Assembly (NCBI RefSeq): GCF_003862475.1
Contig: NZ_RRCO01000001.1
Location: 62,001-126,000 of the forward strand
From: Lachnoanaerobaculum gingivalis
Lineage (GTDB): Bacteria > Bacillota > Clostridia > Lachnospirales > Lachnospiraceae
Length of the DNA: 64,000 nucleotides
Direction: 5' to 3'
Numbering within the stretch: position 1 is the first letter of the stretch; every line of letters starts with the position of its first letter. The position numbers and the translations under genes are program-made. Below, piece by piece: positions 46,350-54,838 of the stretch. The notes below the pieces were generated by a model that was not told the origin of the DNA, made no database searches, and was given only the letters and a program-made list of their open reading frames with translations.

Positions 46350-47261
46350 TTACCATTTTATGCTCTGAATAATTTTTAAAATGGTTTTCTTTAATGCTAA
46401 CACACAAGCTTTATGGCTCCCAAACAATGCTTTACAATACGCTATACCCCTATAAATTTCACCATTTTTTATACACACATATCCAAGTTCATATTTATGC
46501 ATTGCAATAACACATTTTCTTTCACTTTTACTTAATAATTCCATCACCGGTTTTATAGATTTGAAAAAATCTTTTTTATATTTTACTAATTTATAAGCAT
46601 CCGGTCTGTTTTGCATGTCTGAAACATCTACACAATGTAAATATTGATTTACTTCCTTCAACTTATACTTTGATGTAAAATCAACTAATAATTGAAGGTC
46701 TTGATGTCTTGACAGTTTTTCATCAAAATATCTTGTTTTATCAAAATAATCATGCCTTAAAAGCAAAGTTCCTGTGGCTACATCTGAGATAAGATTTAAA
46801 ATATCTTTATATATATACCCATCTCTATATTTTAATGTTTTGCCAATAAGTCTTTCATTTTGATCGTAAAACTTGAATTTACAAGATACTCCCCCCCAAC
46901 TGTCATCAAGACATTTTAATATTTTTATCTGCTCCTCTAATTTATTTGACTCCCACCAATCATCATCATCTAAAAATGCAATATACTCTCCCTTTGATAA
47001 TCGTATACCTGTGTTTCTTGCCACTGCTCCATTAATATGCTTATCCTGAATTATAAGGTGTAATCTCTCGTCATTTGTATAACGATTTAATTTTATCTTC
47101 AACTCCTGTGTATATTCATCAAATGGATCGTTGTCATTAACCAATAATAATTCCAAATGACTATAAGTCTGATTCAGCACACTATCTATTGCCCTAATTA
47201 ATTTTTCTGACCTTTTGTATGTAGGCATAATAACACTAACCAATCCCTCTACATACTTCAT
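46350..47261 (-). CDS. family 2 glycosyltransferase
   Basis: A 303-residue GT2 enzyme. The core motifs are LVSVIMPTYKRSEKLIRAIDSVL, LLLVNDNDP and AYIAFLDDDDWWESNKL-like acidic segment (AFLDDDDWWE), which provides DDDD for the metal. The start overlaps the upstream PGT-GT2 fusion stop by 4 bp (ATGA), so these sugars may be added consecutively. Donor and linkage are unknown. A 73-bp gap follows before the next GT2. Confidence 0.9.
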   Translation of the reverse strand: MKYVEGLVSVIMPTYKRSEKLIRAIDSVLNQTYSHLELLLVNDNDPFDEYTQELKIKLNRYTNDERLHLIIQDKHINGAVARNTGIRLSKGEYIAFLDDDDWWESNKLEEQIKILKCLDDSWGGVSCKFKFYDQNERLIGKTLKYRDGYIYKDILNLISDVATGTLLLRHDYFDKTRYFDEKLSRHQDLQLLVDFTSKYKLKEVNQYLHCVDVSDMQNRPDAYKLVKYKKDFFKSIKPVMELLSKSERKCVIAMHKYELGYVCIKNGEIYRGIAYCKALFGSHKACVLALKKTILKIIQSIKW

Positions 47262-48970
47262 AATACCTTTTCCCTCGCCAGTTTCCTAAATATAAATCCC
47301 CTTATATTGCTTGGCATTAACTTTTGTATTACCAATCTCTTTGCTATATTTTTAATATATAGTGGATACGAAATCATTCCATACTTCAGCATATAATCCT
47401 GAATTTTTTTCTCACTTTTAAAATACTTAGAACCTCCACGTCGTTTATACATATCCGTTCCGACACGAACATTAACAAGTACACTTCCGGTATTAGCAAA
47501 TACTGCATTCTTCATCCACATTCTTATCCATAAGTAGTAGTCTTCATTCCAAAATAAATCCAGGTAGCCTCCCGCTTGCTTTACGGCTTCCTTTTTGTAC
47601 ATAACAGAAACGTGGTTCATTCCACATCTTTCTTTCATAAATTCTCTAATACAGTCATTAGATAATGGAACAACTCTCTTCCCTACAATATTATGTTCTT
47701 CACCAATAAATTCTGTAATATCTCCACCTAAAACATCTATTTCAGGGTTTAATTCAAAATATGCTAATTGCTCTTCAAAACGTGTAGGTACTGAAACATC
47801 ATCACTATCCATTCTGGCAATTAACTCATAAGTTGAATTTTCAATTGCAAACTTTAATGCCTTTCCCAAGCCAACATTTTTTTCCAGTCTGATAACTTTA
47901 AATATCACATATTTTTTTGTATATTCACTAATAACATCCTCTATCTCTTTACTTATAGGTCCATCAACAACCAACACAATTTCATTTGGTATAATTGTTT
48001 GACTTTCTGTAATACTATCGAGTGCTCTGCTAAAAAACACAGCGTTATCATTTTTATATACTGATATAATTACAGAAAACGGGACATGATTGCGAGAATC
48101 TATTTTCCCGATTTCTTCAATAATTCTTTCTTTATTTAAAATCTTTTCTGCTTTAGATTGATTCTTATTATATTCCTCTTCACTCACTTTACCATTTTTA
48201 AGTAAATAGTCTCCAAGGTCTTCTGCTGTTGCCATGTTTCCATCTGTAATGCCTTCATTATTAATAATAGCAGTTTTTATAGTCTTTAAAATAATATGTA
48301 AATCATCTAAAAAAGAAATATTTTTAATATATTTTAAATCCCAATCCAATTTTTCTTCCCATTTTATTGCATTTCTTCCATTTACCTGTGCCAATCCTGT
48401 CAATCCTGGTTTTGCAGTATGACGCATGCGTTGTTCCTTTGTCATAAATGTGACATCTCTAACCAGTTGTGGACGTGGACCACAAATGGACAGTGTCCCA
48501 TTTAAAATATTAAATACTTCAGGAAGTTCATCTAAACTTGTACTTCTAAGCCACTTACCAAATGAATTCAAACGATCTTTATCCGGTAAAAGCTCTCCTT
48601 TTTCATCTTTTTCATCCGTCATTGTGCGGAATTTATATATTCTGAAAATAGATTCTTTTCCATCTTCACCAATTATACCCGGGCGATCTTGTGTAAACAA
48701 AATTGGACCTCCTAATTTTATTCTAACTAAAATTGCCACTAATATATAAACAGGGCTAAAAAATACGATTGCCGCTATAGAGCAAATAATATCAATTCCT
48801 CTTTTTATGTACTTCTCATACAACCCTCTTTTTCTAACTTTAATTGAGTCGATAATATAGGCTTTGTATGTTGTCTTTTTTTCTGTTTTTTTTGTAATAT
48901 ATAAAATAATTGCTACTAATATGATAGATATTGTAGCTAAAACTCCCATTCTGTTTCTTTTATTCACCAC
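47258..48970 (-). CDS. phosphoglycosyl transferase fused to a GT2 glycosyltransferase
   Basis: A 570-residue fusion. Residues 8-26 form an N-terminal helix. Residues 50-235 are a bacterial sugar transferase (monotopic PGT): membrane re-entrant helix at about 58-85, GGPILFTQDRPG, FRIYKFRTM and the catalytic D-E pair in TSLDELPE (144-151). Then come PGLTGLAQVNGR and DLKYI. A linker (240-297) leads to a GT2 domain (about 298-520): FSVIISVYKNDN and ARMDSDDVS (386-394) with the DxD. The enzyme would start the repeat on undecaprenyl phosphate and add the second sugar. The GTG start at 48968-48970 has GGGAG six bases upstream. Sugars are unknown. Confidence 0.9.
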   Translation of the reverse strand: MVNKRNRMGVLATISIILVAIILYITKKTEKKTTYKAYIIDSIKVRKRGLYEKYIKRGIDIICSIAAIVFFSPVYILVAILVRIKLGGPILFTQDRPGIIGEDGKESIFRIYKFRTMTDEKDEKGELLPDKDRLNSFGKWLRSTSLDELPEVFNILNGTLSICGPRPQLVRDVTFMTKEQRMRHTAKPGLTGLAQVNGRNAIKWEEKLDWDLKYIKNISFLDDLHIILKTIKTAIINNEGITDGNMATAEDLGDYLLKNGKVSEEEYNKNQSKAEKILNKERIIEEIGKIDSRNHVPFSVIISVYKNDNAVFFSRALDSITESQTIIPNEIVLVVDGPISKEIEDVISEYTKKYVIFKVIRLEKNVGLGKALKFAIENSTYELIARMDSDDVSVPTRFEEQLAYFELNPEIDVLGGDITEFIGEEHNIVGKRVVPLSNDCIREFMKERCGMNHVSVMYKKEAVKQAGGYLDLFWNEDYYLWIRMWMKNAVFANTGSVLVNVRVGTDMYKRRGGSKYFKSEKKIQDYMLKYGMISYPLYIKNIAKRLVIQKLMPSNIRGFIFRKLAREKVL

Positions 48971-48986
48971 TGTTTACTCCCATTTT

Positions 48987-50270
48987 CTACTCAAAACAAC
49001 TCCTTATTACCTCAATTATCCTATCCTGCTCTTCTAGAGTCATCTTATTATCACTTGGCAGGCAGAGTCCTCTTTCAAATATATCCATGCTCACGTCAGG
49101 CGCATTACCTGATATATAGGCATTTGTTTTTGCTCTGCCGTTTCCTTCATCTGTAATAAACGGATTCATCCTGTAAATCGGCTGCATATGCATAGGCTTC
49201 CATATCGGTCTTCCTTCAGCATTTATTGAAGCTAATGCTTCCAACATTTCAGTAGGACAACTCTTTTTATTTTCTTTGATATAGCAAGTTTCATTCTCGC
49301 TTCTTACTTGTTTACACATTGCATCTCTATCTACAAGTAAACATGACAGCCAGAAATTAGGCTCTGAATTATTCTCATCAAAAGGATTCATTGATACAGG
49401 CAAACCTTTAAGTCCTGCTTTATATCTTTCGTATATCGCTTTTTTCTGTGCTATATGTTCATCTAAAAATGGCAATTGCCCTCTCACCACTCCTGCAATC
49501 ACATTACTCATACGATAGTTATATCCAAGTTCTTCATGCTGATACCATGATGCATTTTCTCTGGACTGAGTTGACCATTTGCGAACTTTCTTTGCAGCTT
49601 CTTCATCATCTGTAAGTAAGCAACCTCCGCTGCTTCCGGTAATTATTTTATTTCCGTTAAATGATATGATATTGTAATCGCCAAATGTTCCTGTCTCTTT
49701 TCTTCTATAGCTTGCACCCATTGATTCTGCCGCATCTTCTATCAAAATAGCATTGTACTTTTTTATAACGGAAATAAGTTCTTCCATCTTACCCGGTGTT
49801 CCATACAGATGTGCCATCACAACTATCTTTACATCAGGGTATATTTCAAATGCTTTCTCAAGTGCTTTCGGATCCATATTCCATGTATCGTATTCAGTAT
49901 CTATAAATACAGGCTCCCCACCTTCATATACAACCGGGTTTACAGTAGCGGCAAATGTCATATCTGAGCAAAAAACCTTCCTCCCCTGTAAAGCCCCTAC
50001 TCCGGGTTTTGGCATACCGTATGCCTTTAGCCCTGCCAACTTCATTGCCATATGAAGAGCCGCAGTACCTGATGATAATGCTACTGCATGCTTAACTCCT
50101 ATATATTCTGAAACCTGATTTTCAACTTCGTCAATATTTTTTCCTACTGTCGACATCCAGTTTGTATTATAGGCTTCTGACATATATTCAAGTTCTTTTC
50201 CATGCATGGTAGGACTGCTTAGCCACACTCTTTTATCAAATTTTTCATATATTTTATCTGTACTAAACAT
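48987..50270 (-). CDS. DegT/DnrJ/EryC1-type nucleotide-sugar aminotransferase
   Basis: A 427-residue PLP enzyme of the sugar aminotransferase family. WLSSPTMHGKELEYMSEAYNTNW at the start, AVALSSGTAALHMAMKLAG, EDAAESMGASY and FNGNKIITGSSGG (with the PLP lysine) are diagnostic. LegC/PglE-like activity, putting an amine on the 4-keto sugar made by the upstream CapD-type dehydratase, is the likely role and would give an amino-sugar repeat. The start is ATG 50268-50270 with GAGAGGGAAG upstream. It is the first gene after the internal terminator and has its own promoter. Confidence 0.92.
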   Translation of the reverse strand: MFSTDKIYEKFDKRVWLSSPTMHGKELEYMSEAYNTNWMSTVGKNIDEVENQVSEYIGVKHAVALSSGTAALHMAMKLAGLKAYGMPKPGVGALQGRKVFCSDMTFAATVNPVVYEGGEPVFIDTEYDTWNMDPKALEKAFEIYPDVKIVVMAHLYGTPGKMEELISVIKKYNAILIEDAAESMGASYRRKETGTFGDYNIISFNGNKIITGSSGGCLLTDDEEAAKKVRKWSTQSRENASWYQHEELGYNYRMSNVIAGVVRGQLPFLDEHIAQKKAIYERYKAGLKGLPVSMNPFDENNSEPNFWLSCLLVDRDAMCKQVRSENETCYIKENKKSCPTEMLEALASINAEGRPIWKPMHMQPIYRMNPFITDEGNGRAKTNAYISGNAPDVSMDIFERGLCLPSDNKMTLEEQDRIIEVIRSCFE

Positions 50271-50290
50271 CTTCCCTCTCTTTTTTATCA

Positions 50291-50319
50291 TATATACTTA
50301 TGATAACCAATAAACTCAA
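50291..50319 (-). promoter_or_regulatory. internal promoter of the second polysaccharide transcription unit
   Basis: On the minus strand: TTGAGT -35 (50314-50319), 17-bp spacer, TATATA -10 (50291-50296). Start near 50284, just downstream of the CapD terminator and just upstream of the DegT gene. Confidence 0.5.
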
Positions 50320-50324
50320 TACAA

Positions 50325-50360
50325 AGAAAAAAGCCTACAAGACTGCTCCTGTAAGCTTTT
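50325..50360 (-). terminator. rho-independent terminator inside the polysaccharide locus
   Basis: On the minus strand an 11-bp stem (AAGCTTACAGG with CTTGTAGGCTT, two G-U pairs) and a 6-base loop run into TTTTTTCTTTG. It lies 14 bp after the CapD-type gene stop, so the locus is at least two transcription units. Confidence 0.8.
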
Positions 50361-50373
50361 TAAGTTGATAAAA

Positions 50374-52425
50374 TCAATTTGCCGCCTGTGGTAAGTCTTC
50401 ATGATGTAATCCGTCTGCAATTTCATTTTTATTATCAAACAATTCACTATTTATACTTTCAACATGAGCTGTATGATATGTTGTTACTATCTGCTTTATA
50501 TGTTCACGAATATTTCCGTTATTTTCTCCCATATATACGGATAATAACTTAAGCTGTTTTAAAAACTTATCTTCATTAAAATCAATAGGCTTACCGATAC
50601 TTATCAGCTTATTCGGTGTAGTCTCCAGGCCTTCCTCGGACATAAGTCTCTCTTCAAAGAGCTTCTCACCCGGGCGAAGTCCTGAGTATTCTATCTTGAT
50701 ATCAATATCCGGGCGAAGCCCTGACAGTCTGATAAGATTTCTTGCCATTGTGTCTATCTTTATCGGTGTACCCATATCCAGGACAAATATCTCTCCGCCC
50801 TTTGCATAGTTTCCTGCCTGCAGTACCAATGAAACGGCTTCCGATATTGTCATAAAATATCTGATAATATCAGGATGTGTAACTGTGACGGGTCCTCCTG
50901 CTTCTATTTGCTTTTTAAACTTAGGTATTACCGAGCCGTTGCTTCCAAGCACATTTCCAAATCTGACAGCCGCAAACTCTGTAGTAGGATTTTCTACAGC
51001 ACTGTAGTATTTCTCCATCTCTATGATTCGGTTATCTTTCAAAACTTGTATCGGTCTAAGCTCACTTGCTCTTTTTTCCTTTACTTTCCTTGCAAATGTC
51101 TGGATGATCATTTCGCACATTCTCTTGCTGGCTCCCATTACATTTGTAGGGTTTACCGCCTTATCTGTAGAGATAAGTACAAATCTTTTACATCCGTAAT
51201 GCAGTGCCGCAAGTGCGGTATTGTACGTTCCCATTACATTGTTCTTTATAGCTTCACAAGGACTGTCCTCCATGAGCGGAACATGCTTATGTGCCGCCGC
51301 ATGGTATACCACATCAGGTTTGAATGTTGCAAATACCTGTTCAAGCTTCCTCAAATCTCTTACAGATCCTATTATTGTATCCAGATTCAACTTCGGATAG
51401 TTCATCAAAAGTTCCTGTTCAATCTCATAGGCATTGTTCTCATAAATATCAAATATTATAAGATGCTTAGGTGAATGTGCTGCAATCTGCCTGCAAAGTT
51501 CACTTCCTATAGAACCGCCTCCGCCTGTTACCATGATAGTCTTACCGTTTAGATAGTTGAATATCTCATCTAGATCTACTTTAATAGGAGCTCTGCCAAG
51601 TAAATCCTCAATATTTACATCTTTTAAATCTTTAACTTGAACTTTACCGTTTGCAAGCTGACACATTCCCGGCAGATTTTTCAGTATACATCCTGATTCC
51701 TTGCAGATATTTAATATCTTACTGAGTTCCTCAGGACTGCTTCCGGGTATTGCTACGTATATTTTATCTATTCTGTAGTGCTTTACATTGTCAAGTATTC
51801 TGTTTCTTCCGCCCGTTATCGGTATATTGTCAACAGTTCTTCCCCATTTTGACTTGTCGTCATCTATAAAGCAAATCACACTGTCATTATAGTCAACCGA
51901 TCTTTTGATATCTCTTAAAAGCAATCTTCCCGCATTTCCTGCACCTACTATCATCACTCTTGACATATCTTTTTGTGACTTTTTTACATTTTCTCTGTCT
52001 GAACGCAGTAAAAGCACAAATCTATAGGAAAATCGACTTCCAAGAACTGCCAAAAACTGTATCAGAATTCCTAATAAATAGTAAGCTATCGGCATTCTTT
52101 CAAACATCAGTGTAATAAGTAAAGTATGTAAAAATCCTGTTATAATGCTTGCATACATTACATGCTTTAATTCTGTATAACTTGCAAACTGCCATATGCT
52201 TCTGTACAGCTTTAAAGCAATAAAAGTTATTAAGGTTATGAGGGTATATATAGGAACAAATTTTGACCACGCCAATATATATTTACCCTCAATACGCGAA
52301 AACTGTAGGTCAAACCGCAGCCACAGTCCTACAAGATATGACAAATTCACCACGATCATATCATAGATAACAAGCATTATAGCTGCTCCATGTAAGTAAT
52401 TTAGTTTTAAGTCCCGTTCTTGCAT
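50374..52425 (-). CDS. CapD/PglF-type UDP-N-acetylglucosamine 4,6-dehydratase
   Basis: A 683-residue membrane-anchored SDR enzyme. Four N-terminal helices (about 14-35, 45-65, 80-105, 108-130) are followed by an NAD-like domain (VMIVGAGNAGRLLLRD) and the catalytic SDR domain with MVTGGGGSIGSELC, YHAAAHKHVPLME and ISTDKAVNPTNVMGASK. It makes the 4-keto-6-deoxy sugar used by the downstream aminotransferase. Compared with family members, about 30 extra residues (KEKRASELRPIQVLKDNR to SAVENP) are inserted between MIIQTFARKV and TTEFAAVRFGN. The ATG at 52423-52425 has a GGGGGAG site. A terminator follows. Confidence 0.9.
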   Translation of the reverse strand: MQERDLKLNYLHGAAIMLVIYDMIVVNLSYLVGLWLRFDLQFSRIEGKYILAWSKFVPIYTLITLITFIALKLYRSIWQFASYTELKHVMYASIITGFLHTLLITLMFERMPIAYYLLGILIQFLAVLGSRFSYRFVLLLRSDRENVKKSQKDMSRVMIVGAGNAGRLLLRDIKRSVDYNDSVICFIDDDKSKWGRTVDNIPITGGRNRILDNVKHYRIDKIYVAIPGSSPEELSKILNICKESGCILKNLPGMCQLANGKVQVKDLKDVNIEDLLGRAPIKVDLDEIFNYLNGKTIMVTGGGGSIGSELCRQIAAHSPKHLIIFDIYENNAYEIEQELLMNYPKLNLDTIIGSVRDLRKLEQVFATFKPDVVYHAAAHKHVPLMEDSPCEAIKNNVMGTYNTALAALHYGCKRFVLISTDKAVNPTNVMGASKRMCEMIIQTFARKVKEKRASELRPIQVLKDNRIIEMEKYYSAVENPTTEFAAVRFGNVLGSNGSVIPKFKKQIEAGGPVTVTHPDIIRYFMTISEAVSLVLQAGNYAKGGEIFVLDMGTPIKIDTMARNLIRLSGLRPDIDIKIEYSGLRPGEKLFEERLMSEEGLETTPNKLISIGKPIDFNEDKFLKQLKLLSVYMGENNGNIREHIKQIVTTYHTAHVESINSELFDNKNEIADGLHHEDLPQAAN

Positions 52426-52457
52426 TTCTCCCCCATAGACTTTTTTCTTGCGAATCT

Positions 52458-53120
52458 TTATTTATATACAACACATATTGTAGATGATCCGTTTATTGAA
52501 GTATCCAATGTTTTATCCTGATGATTTATACCGAATACCTCTGTAGGTGCCCAGTTGCCTGTAATATTTGCATAGGCAATAACCTTTATATCCTTGCCTT
52601 CTACCATATTCGGTACATATATTCTGACCTTGGTAGGCACATCTGATATTTTACCCTGTGCATCGGTAGTGATTAATGCTAAGGTTTTTCCTACAGCCTT
52701 ATATTCTGCAAATTCTTTTAATCCTGTAGCTTCACTGATGCTTCCGCCTTCATTAATGCTGTTTATACTTGCTACAACCTTTTCAGGAAGACCTGTTGTT
52801 TCACTTCCCGGTGCCGGAACAGTGGCATGTCCATTATCAAGAGCTCCAAAAAATCCTGTTGTTGTGGTTGATGCCTGAGTATTTGTTCCTGTTGTTTTTG
52901 TACCTGTCTTAGTTCCACCGGATGTTCCTGTACTTGAACTACCCCTACTGCTGCTTCTGCTACGGCTTCCACCGCCGCTACGACTTCCGCCGCCACCACC
53001 GCTTCTTCCGGTCTGACCGGAGTTCTGGTTTCCTCCTTGAATACTGGGTGCCGCAAAATTTGTTCCTACCATTGATATAGCCAATATACAAGACAATATC
53101 GCAATAATTCTTTTCTTCAT
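52458..53120 (-). CDS. secreted Gly/Ser/Arg-rich protein of the polysaccharide operon
   Basis: A 220-residue exported protein that I do not recognise. A signal peptide (1-23; AILSCILAISMVG, cleavage near NFAA) leads to a low-complexity region (about 28-92) rich in Gly, Ser, Thr, Arg and Lys, with repeated SGGG and SRS units. A compact C-terminal domain (about 115-220) has regularly spaced beta-type strands, for example KVRIYVPNMVEGKDIKVIAYAN and TICVVYK. No LPXTG or wall-binding repeat is visible. It lies between the LCP-family gene and the CapD-type gene in the same direction, so it is probably made with the polymer machinery. A structural or polymer-binding role is inference. Confidence 0.7.
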   Translation of the reverse strand: MKKRIIAILSCILAISMVGTNFAAPSIQGGNQNSGQTGRSGGGGGSRSGGGSRSRSSSRGSSSTGTSGGTKTGTKTTGTNTQASTTTTGFFGALDNGHATVPAPGSETTGLPEKVVASINSINEGGSISEATGLKEFAEYKAVGKTLALITTDAQGKISDVPTKVRIYVPNMVEGKDIKVIAYANITGNWAPTEVFGINHQDKTLDTSINGSSTICVVYK

Positions 53121-53147
53121 ATCCCTATCCCTTCCTTTAGCGTTTCT

Positions 53148-54140
53148 TTACTCTGCTGTGTAAAACAGATCAATAATTTTATTCATTACCTTATCCCTGT
53201 CCATATAAAACTCATCATAAATTTCCGTTTTTTTGTTTTCTCCCTCCAATACATACATTCTGTCTCCGTTAAAGTCTTTATCCGTCATGGCACAGGCGGC
53301 AAGTTTTAAAAGCATATCTTTTTGCATATCAGTATAATAATAGGGGCTTATCTCTTTTAAAATATTTTCAATCAAAGAATCCCCTTTAAACTGCGTAAGC
53401 TTTTTTTGATAAGCCTCCACATAGACTTTATGTGCTTCTATTCTGGTCATTGCAGAAAAATCCCTGTCCGTATCCCTGTACCTTAAGAACTTTTCAGCCT
53501 GATCGCCCTTTAACAAAACTTTTTTATCTTTCACAAATGCAGTATCCGCTTTTTCCATACCTTCGTATGGTATAATCACCTCCACTCCGCCTATTGCATC
53601 ATTTATACTTTTTACGGCGGATGTATTTATTGCTATATATTTATCTATAAATAAGCCTTCAAAAAGTTCACTTACAGACTCCTTCATAAAATCTGCACTG
53701 ATCTCATTGCCGTCACCGAAAGCGTATGCCATTGTTATATGCTGCAGTGTTTTTCCCATAATATTTCCACTGACATCTGTTACCGGTATTTGAGCCATTG
53801 TATCTCTTGGTATAATTATCATATCAAGTCTGTTATTTACAGTATCCCAGGCAATAAGCCCTATACTGTCAGCCTGTCCTCCGGAACCTGCATCCTGTAT
53901 ATAATGCATATCAACATTTGAATCTATTCCCAGTGCCAGTATTGCCTTTACATAGCTCTTTCTTTTATATTTTTTCCCATTCAGATCCGTATAACTTTTA
54001 TCGGGCTTTGTCTGTGCTTTTTCATTTATTGTTGTTGCTATTATTCCCGCATTGTTTCTCTTTATACTTACAGCGATAACTATCACTGCAGATAATATAA
54101 TCAGGCAAATAATAAGCACCTTTTTTATTGATGTTTTCAT
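53148..54140 (-). CDS. LytR-CpsA-Psr family polymer transferase
   Basis: A 330-residue LCP protein that attaches lipid-linked polymers to the cell wall. An N-terminal helix (about 7-26) anchors it. The LCP domain has ILALGIDSN, ADSIGLIAWDTVNNRLDMIIIPRDT (the arginine and aspartates of the active site) and FLRYRDTDRDFSAMTR, with conserved arginines. It overlaps cpsD by 4 bp (ATGA). In this locus it would link the finished polysaccharide to peptidoglycan, which favours a wall-bound capsule over a freely secreted polymer. Confidence 0.93.
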   Translation of the reverse strand: MKTSIKKVLIICLIILSAVIVIAVSIKRNNAGIIATTINEKAQTKPDKSYTDLNGKKYKRKSYVKAILALGIDSNVDMHYIQDAGSGGQADSIGLIAWDTVNNRLDMIIIPRDTMAQIPVTDVSGNIMGKTLQHITMAYAFGDGNEISADFMKESVSELFEGLFIDKYIAINTSAVKSINDAIGGVEVIIPYEGMEKADTAFVKDKKVLLKGDQAEKFLRYRDTDRDFSAMTRIEAHKVYVEAYQKKLTQFKGDSLIENILKEISPYYYTDMQKDMLLKLAACAMTDKDFNGDRMYVLEGENKKTEIYDEFYMDRDKVMNKIIDLFYTAE

Positions 54141-54817
54141 TTTTTATAACTGTAGTAGTCCCCGTAATATTTATAATGATAGCTGTTCTTTTTCATCTCA
54201 ACTCCGTTTAAAACCGCTCCTATAATTTTACAATTCACTTTCTCAAGCTGGTCTTTAACTCTTTTTACCATCCTTTGACTGACTGTTGAACTCCTCACCA
54301 CTATTACTGCTCCGTCAACACATCTTCCTATAATCGCCGCATCTACAATATTGCTGATTGGAGGAGCATCGATAATGATATAATCATAAATCTTTCTTTG
54401 CTCCTTTATAAACTCATCCAGTTTCAGTTCATATAAAAGCTCTGCGGGATTAGGTGCATACGGTCCTGAAAATACCACATCCATATTTTTTATATTTGTT
54501 TTATATATGATATTATCAGTATTCATACCGCTTAAAAACTGACTGAGTCCCTCTACTTCTTCCTTTATATGATACCTTGTTGTAAGCATTGACTTTCTCA
54601 TATCGGCATCAATATAAAGTATTCTTTTATCTATTTGAGCCAGACTTCTTGCCAATTGCAAGCTTGTTTCAGACTTCCCCTCTCCATGTATTGAGCTTGT
54701 AAAAAGTATTACCTTTAAATTTGCACCTGAGAACTGAAGATTTGTTCTAAGTATTCTTACAGACTCTTCATACAAAAAGCCCTTGTCCATTACGTCTAAA
54801 TTGAATAATATTTCCAA
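54137..54817 (-). CDS. CpsD/CapB-type tyrosine kinase
   Basis: A 226-residue bacterial tyrosine kinase that with its membrane partner CpsC controls chain length and export. Walker A is SSIHGEGKSETSLQLA (about 41-56), Walker A-prime is YIDADMR (about 68-74) and Walker B is YIIIDAPP. The C-terminus carries the tyrosine cluster YHYKYYGDYYSYKK (213-226), typical autophosphorylation sites. The start is a TTG at 54815-54817 with AGGAG ten bases upstream; the next ATG (54788-54790) would leave a ribosome-binding site too far away. It overlaps the LCP gene by 4 bp. Confidence 0.92.
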   Translation of the reverse strand: MEILFNLDVMDKGFLYEESVRILRTNLQFSGANLKVILFTSSIHGEGKSETSLQLARSLAQIDKRILYIDADMRKSMLTTRYHIKEEVEGLSQFLSGMNTDNIIYKTNIKNMDVVFSGPYAPNPAELLYELKLDEFIKEQRKIYDYIIIDAPPISNIVDAAIIGRCVDGAVIVVRSSTVSQRMVKRVKDQLEKVNCKIIGAVLNGVEMKKNSYHYKYYGDYYSYKK

Positions 54818-54838
54818 TGTTTATCTTCTCCTCTCAAG

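Noticed and set aside
50875-51474. 199-codon open frame on the plus strand
   Set aside because: Antisense shadow of the CapD-type gene; composition and sequence show no domain.
52772-53056. Alternative frame rich in Val/Ala/Glu on the minus strand
   Set aside because: Frame-shifted reading of the Gly/Ser-rich low-complexity tract; not an independent gene.
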